A DNA stretch of 16,223 nt, from contig CAZOJY010000085.1 of the NCBI GenBank assembly GCA_964580235.1, forward strand, positions 1 through 16,223. The letters are read 5' to 3'. Position 1 is the first letter of the stretch, and every line of letters begins with the position of its first letter. The notes under the pieces were generated by a model that did no database searches, had not been told where the DNA came from, and saw nothing but the letters and a program-made list of their open reading frames with translations. The position numbers and the translations under genes are program-made. This DNA is from G020348385 sp964580235 (lineage in GTDB: Bacteria > Acidobacteriota > Aminicenantia > Aminicenantales > Aminicenantaceae). This document shows positions 12,931 to 16,223 of the stretch, in pieces.

Positions 12931-15225
12931 ATGAAACCCGCAAAAACTTTTCAACTTTTGTCTTTATTCTTTTTAATCCTGATCTTGTTGAATCCAATCT
13001 ACGGGGGAGAAAAATCTCTCTTTTCAATTGACGACTACTTTGCTGTGGCATCTTTGAATGTCACAGACATGACAAAGGACGGCCAATGGCTGGCATGCAC
13101 GCTGAGCACGAGAGGGGACAGCCTTCCACGCGACAATTACAGGTATGGTGATCCCACATATATCGCGCCGTTTCAGCTCGATGTGATTATTTTAAATACA
13201 CAGTCTGGCGAGAAAATGAAACTTTTTGATCGAAAGCAGCAAGTCCGGTCCCTAAAGTGGTCGGAGGATGGAAAAATGCTGGCCTATTTCACGCACGAAA
13301 AAGGGGAGTATCGTCTGTCCATCTGGCATCGTTTGTTACGAACATTTGAGCATGTAAAAATTTCACAAGATCTGTCTGTAGCGTCAGACTCCCATTTGGC
13401 CTGGTCTCCTGATGGAAACAAGCTCTTTTTTTCTGTTAGGGCTCCAGAATGGGAAAAAAAATGTGCGGGCCTATTCGAAGATGCAACAAAAGGCCCAATA
13501 ATTATCCATGATTCAGAGAAACCTTTTTTACTATGGGAAAAGATACGAAATAGATTCGGCAGTCTCCGTATCCCTGTTGTTTGGGATAGGAAAAATAAAA
13601 AACTCACAAAACTCCTCCCGGAGGCCCTCTTCAATTCAGTCCGGATTTCAAAAGACGGAAAACATATGATTTTCGAGAGGGACGTGACAGAAAAAACAGA
13701 CTATAATGTCATATTTGGCAAGACAAATCAGCTGGAGATCATGGAATTACCTGATGGCTCTCCCCGTGTGTTGTTGAAAGATTACAAGCAGAGAAGACTG
13801 CGTTGGAATAAAGAAAGCACGATGCTGGCGTACGCCGAAAAAGGGGATGTTTATGTGATGGGTGTCGAAGATGAGAAACCCAGAAATTTAACGGGCACAG
13901 AAGAAAAAGACAAAAAGAAAAGTAAAAATGACGAAGTTCTGAAAGATAAGGATGAAGAGGAAAAAAAGAAAGAAAAAAAACAGAGATTCAGCGTTTTGCG
14001 CTTCAGCCCGGATGGCAAAGAATTGCTTTGCACAAGTTCCCGCCCAGAGGCTAAGGAAGAGCAACCCTATCGCCAGACAACACCTCCCCGTCAATTCTGG
14101 TTGATCGATGTTAAAAACGGAGACAGGCAAATGGTCTATGAGTCAAAGGAAGATCCTGACGTTCGTCCATCTCTTCAGGTCGTGGATTGGAGTCCGGATA
14201 GTAATTCAGTCTATTTCAGCTATTCGGCACCGGATAAATACGACAGGGGGTTTGTGGTGCTTGATCTAAAATCAAAAGAATTTTCTGTTCTGCTGCAGAA
14301 CGACCACCTCTACCGGAGATGGAGGATGTCAGAAGATGGCCAGATCTTTATTTTTTCAGATTCTAATGGGGATTATCCTGCCGATTGGTATGAGGCAGAT
14401 AAAAAATTCTCCAGGATAAAAAAGCTGACTGACTTAAATCCGCAGCTCAGAGAAAAAGCATTAAGCCACACAGAGCTGATCTCCTACCGGGACACAGATG
14501 GGAAAAAAATGTATGGCGTGCTCTATTATCCGGCAAATTATGAAAAAGGCAAGATATATCCCTTGATAACTGAGGTTTATGAAAGATATTTCGACAACGG
14601 ATTCAACCCTGTCTTAAACATTTTAACATCTGCTGGTTATGCCGTCCTTCACCCTTCTGTCAATTTCAATAGAGGATATCCCGGTGAAGCCTGGGCAAAG
14701 GGCGCTCTTTCTGCTATAAACAAAGTCATAGAAATGGACGTTGCCGATCCGGAGAGACTTGGTATTCAAGGAACGAGTTATGGAGGATATGCAACAGTCC
14801 TTCTCATCACACAGACGGACCGATTCAAAGCCGCCATCAACAATTCCGGGAAGGTCAATATGATCAGCTTTTATACTCAAAGTCCTCGATTGGGAATTCG
14901 CAACATCCATGCCCCAGAGAAAAGCCAGGATAGAATAGGGGGAACAATGTGGGAGTATCCTGAACGCTATCTGGCCCACTCGGCCATTCTTTATGCCGAT
15001 CGAATCAAGACACCGCTTCTATGCATATCAGGAGATCAGGATCCCAATGTGGAGGCTATCCAATCGCAAGAAATTTATTATGCATTGAGAAGGTTAGGAA
15101 AAAAAGCCGTCTGGCTTCGTTATCACAACGGAGCCCATGGTGGGCCTCATACAATTGAAGAGAGAAAAGATATGTATGAGAGGATGATTGAATGGTACGA
15201 TAAATTTTTGAAGGTTGAAAAATAG
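12931..15225 (+). CDS. Secreted S9-family (prolyl oligopeptidase-type) serine peptidase
   Basis: 764 residues from the Shine-Dalgarno-supported ATG. A signal peptide (about 1-26, core LLSLFFLILILL) directs export. Residues about 30-500 form a beta-propeller with repeated WSPDG-type strands (LKWSEDGKMLAYF, LAWSPDGNKLFFS, LRFSPDGKELLCT, VDWSPDSNSVYFS). Residues about 515-764 are the alpha/beta hydrolase. The triad is complete: Ser616 in GTSYGGY, Asp704 in GDQDPNV, His736 in NGAHGG. The RIGGTMWEYPERYL and ALRRLGKKAVWL segments match an S9 subgroup common in Bacteroidota-like and peptide-degrading bacteria, which carries YERY in place of the usual HGGP loop. It probably trims oligopeptides outside the cytoplasm. 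Residues about 324-352 are a Lys/Glu/Asp-rich insertion in the propeller. It is convergent with the propeller gene nine bases downstream. Confidence 0.92.
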   Translation: MKPAKTFQLLSLFFLILILLNPIYGGEKSLFSIDDYFAVASLNVTDMTKDGQWLACTLSTRGDSLPRDNYRYGDPTYIAPFQLDVIILNTQSGEKMKLFDRKQQVRSLKWSEDGKMLAYFTHEKGEYRLSIWHRLLRTFEHVKISQDLSVASDSHLAWSPDGNKLFFSVRAPEWEKKCAGLFEDATKGPIIIHDSEKPFLLWEKIRNRFGSLRIPVVWDRKNKKLTKLLPEALFNSVRISKDGKHMIFERDVTEKTDYNVIFGKTNQLEIMELPDGSPRVLLKDYKQRRLRWNKESTMLAYAEKGDVYVMGVEDEKPRNLTGTEEKDKKKSKNDEVLKDKDEEEKKKEKKQRFSVLRFSPDGKELLCTSSRPEAKEEQPYRQTTPPRQFWLIDVKNGDRQMVYESKEDPDVRPSLQVVDWSPDSNSVYFSYSAPDKYDRGFVVLDLKSKEFSVLLQNDHLYRRWRMSEDGQIFIFSDSNGDYPADWYEADKKFSRIKKLTDLNPQLREKALSHTELISYRDTDGKKMYGVLYYPANYEKGKIYPLITEVYERYFDNGFNPVLNILTSAGYAVLHPSVNFNRGYPGEAWAKGALSAINKVIEMDVADPERLGIQGTSYGGYATVLLITQTDRFKAAINNSGKVNMISFYTQSPRLGIRNIHAPEKSQDRIGGTMWEYPERYLAHSAILYADRIKTPLLCISGDQDPNVEAIQSQEIYYALRRLGKKAVWLRYHNGAHGGPHTIEERKDMYERMIEWYDKFLKVEK

Positions 15226-15234
15226 TAATTTTAA

Positions 15235-16223
15235 TTATCGCTCCCAGCTGACTTTGTAACATTTGATAACGTTAAATCCTTCTTCGTTTTCTTCGGCGGC
15301 GTAGACTTTTCCATTTTTCCATACAGCAAAATTAATTTTGGACGGAAATTTAGCGATGAACCGCCCTTCAGAATCGAAGACGTCATGGATAAAATTGTCT
15401 TTCTCCTGTCCTTTTTCCCAGGTCCGGACAATAATACGGCTGTTTTCATCTATCGTAAACGATTGGAAAGGGGGAAACATCTTGGGGAATTCGAACATCT
15501 TCCTGAAACTGACGGGTCCCATATTAGGAAGGCTGTCTAACCTGCTCAAGATTTCTTCTTTGTCTTCTTCTGTGATCTTCTGAGACTGGAAATCTTTCCG
15601 GATGGATTTAACGAGCTTTCCGTCCTGGGTATATATGTTGATTTCATAATCACGATTCCGGCCATAATAGATGTTTCCAGAACTGTCAAACTGATAAATG
15701 GAGATCATATCCATCAAGTTGATTTTATTCCCTGAACCCGGAATAGGGATGGGGAATCCAATTTTATCTAGAGAGAACAGGGCATTCATTTTGCTGTCGA
15801 GTTTAACGATCTCGAAGAACATTTCCTGCCCTTCGAGTTTCATTTCCCTGCCGATGAAATTTCCGGAAGGATCCATTATAAGATTGACCAGTGCCAGGCG
15901 GGTCACATAAGAAACTTCTCTGATGTATTTGCCTTCCTTGGTGAAATAAACCATTTTTTTTGCCAATACGTCATCAACGGCCAATTCACTGCCTGGAGCG
16001 AGATGGAGGCCAGCTGGCATTTGTAACTCTCCCGGGCCTTGTCCTTTTTTACCGAATGAATGGACGAATTTGCCATCAGCATCGAACACCTTGATTTTTT
16101 GTTCTTTGAAATCGAGGGCATAGATTATTCCGTCATTGTCCACAATAAAACTCCCAAGCTGAGAAAAAGATTTCTCCAGGTCGTCCGATTCACCCACAAC
16201 CATTTCCAATTCTATAAGGATTT
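15235..16223 (-). CDS. 6-bladed beta-propeller (NHL-like) protein, 5' end outside the window
   Basis: At least 329 residues are visible. The frame stays open through the right edge, so the N-terminus and any signal peptide lie beyond 16223; a TTG at 16209 and an ATG at 16203 are in frame but fall inside the first blade and are not convincing starts. NHL/6-bladed propeller strands recur: IVDNDGIIYALD followed by KIKVFDADGKFVHSFGKKGQGPGE, then DPSGNFIG, FDSSGNIYYGR..YEINIYTQDGKLV, and IDENSRIIVRTW..VFDSEGRFIAKF. Such proteins are typically secreted or lipid-anchored envelope proteins, often in multicopy families, and bind ligands or partners; no catalytic motif is evident. The specific role is unknown. 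The stop is nine bases from the stop of the convergent S9 peptidase gene. Confidence 0.85.
   Translation of the reverse strand, partial: ILIELEMVVGESDDLEKSFSQLGSFIVDNDGIIYALDFKEQKIKVFDADGKFVHSFGKKGQGPGELQMPAGLHLAPGSELAVDDVLAKKMVYFTKEGKYIREVSYVTRLALVNLIMDPSGNFIGREMKLEGQEMFFEIVKLDSKMNALFSLDKIGFPIPIPGSGNKINLMDMISIYQFDSSGNIYYGRNRDYEINIYTQDGKLVKSIRKDFQSQKITEEDKEEILSRLDSLPNMGPVSFRKMFEFPKMFPPFQSFTIDENSRIIVRTWEKGQEKDNFIHDVFDSEGRFIAKFPSKINFAVWKNGKVYAAEENEEGFNVIKCYKVSWER

Noticed and set aside
13851..14130. Phe/Ser-rich minus-strand frames resembling membrane proteins
   Set aside because: They are the antisense of the Lys/Glu-rich loop of the S9 peptidase (AAA/GAA read as TTT/TTC), so the hydrophobicity is an artefact.
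16203..16209. TTG 16209 or ATG 16203 as the true start of the propeller protein
   Set aside because: The frame is open to the window edge, there is no Shine-Dalgarno before either codon, no signal peptide follows, and the first blade is already under way.
1..16223. CRISPR array, mobile element, prophage or defence island
   Set aside because: No spaced repeats, transposase, integrase, terminal inverted repeats or defence-type domains were seen.

Overview
The window carries ten protein-coding genes, one tRNA and one likely microprotein gene, in a moderately A+T-leaning bacterial chromosome segment with ordinary codon use. There is no sign of a phage, plasmid, insertion sequence or CRISPR array. 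The organism cannot be named with certainty. The core genes are bacterial (tig, clpP, clpX, lon, rho). The accessory genes are a secreted TPR protein, an exported methyltransferase, a secreted S9 peptidase and a 6-bladed beta-propeller. That mix is typical of peptide-degrading Acidobacteriota/Aminicenantes-type or Bacteroidota-like lineages. This placement is inference only.

Layout. (1) 137-1966: an exported protein with an N-terminal HtrA/trypsin-like domain that has lost all three catalytic residues, followed by about 11 TPRs. (2) 2069-4464: a tightly coupled two-gene unit, a class III PLP aminotransferase/aminomutase of the glutamate-1-semialdehyde type and an NAD(P)-dependent dehydrogenase resembling 2,4-diaminopentanoate dehydrogenase. 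(3) 4601-4685: tRNA-Leu(UAG). (4) 4721-11611: a same-strand proteostasis block tig-clpP-clpX-lon followed by rho. A strong internal promoter at the end of tig could transcribe clpP-clpX-lon separately. (5) 11713-12390: an exported or membrane-anchored SAM-dependent methyltransferase. (6) 12510-12701, minus strand: a 63-residue two-helix membrane microprotein with a good promoter directly in front of its ATG. (7) 12931-15225: a secreted S9 (prolyl oligopeptidase-type) peptidase. (8) 15235-16223, minus strand, convergent: a 6-bladed beta-propeller protein whose N-terminus lies beyond the window.

How they fit together. Trigger factor, ClpXP and Lon handle folding and ATP-dependent degradation of cytosolic proteins, and Rho is a general transcription terminator. 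The envelope genes (TPR pseudoprotease, S9 peptidase, propeller) and the possible diamine/amino-acid catabolic pair suggest a protein- and amino-acid-fermenting lifestyle, but the sequence does not prove it.

No clearly unprecedented system is visible. The best candidates for something undescribed are the aminomutase-like/diamine-dehydrogenase-like pair, the catalytically dead protease-TPR protein, the near-leaderless promoter architecture at clpP and the microprotein, and a substituted active-site residue in Rho.
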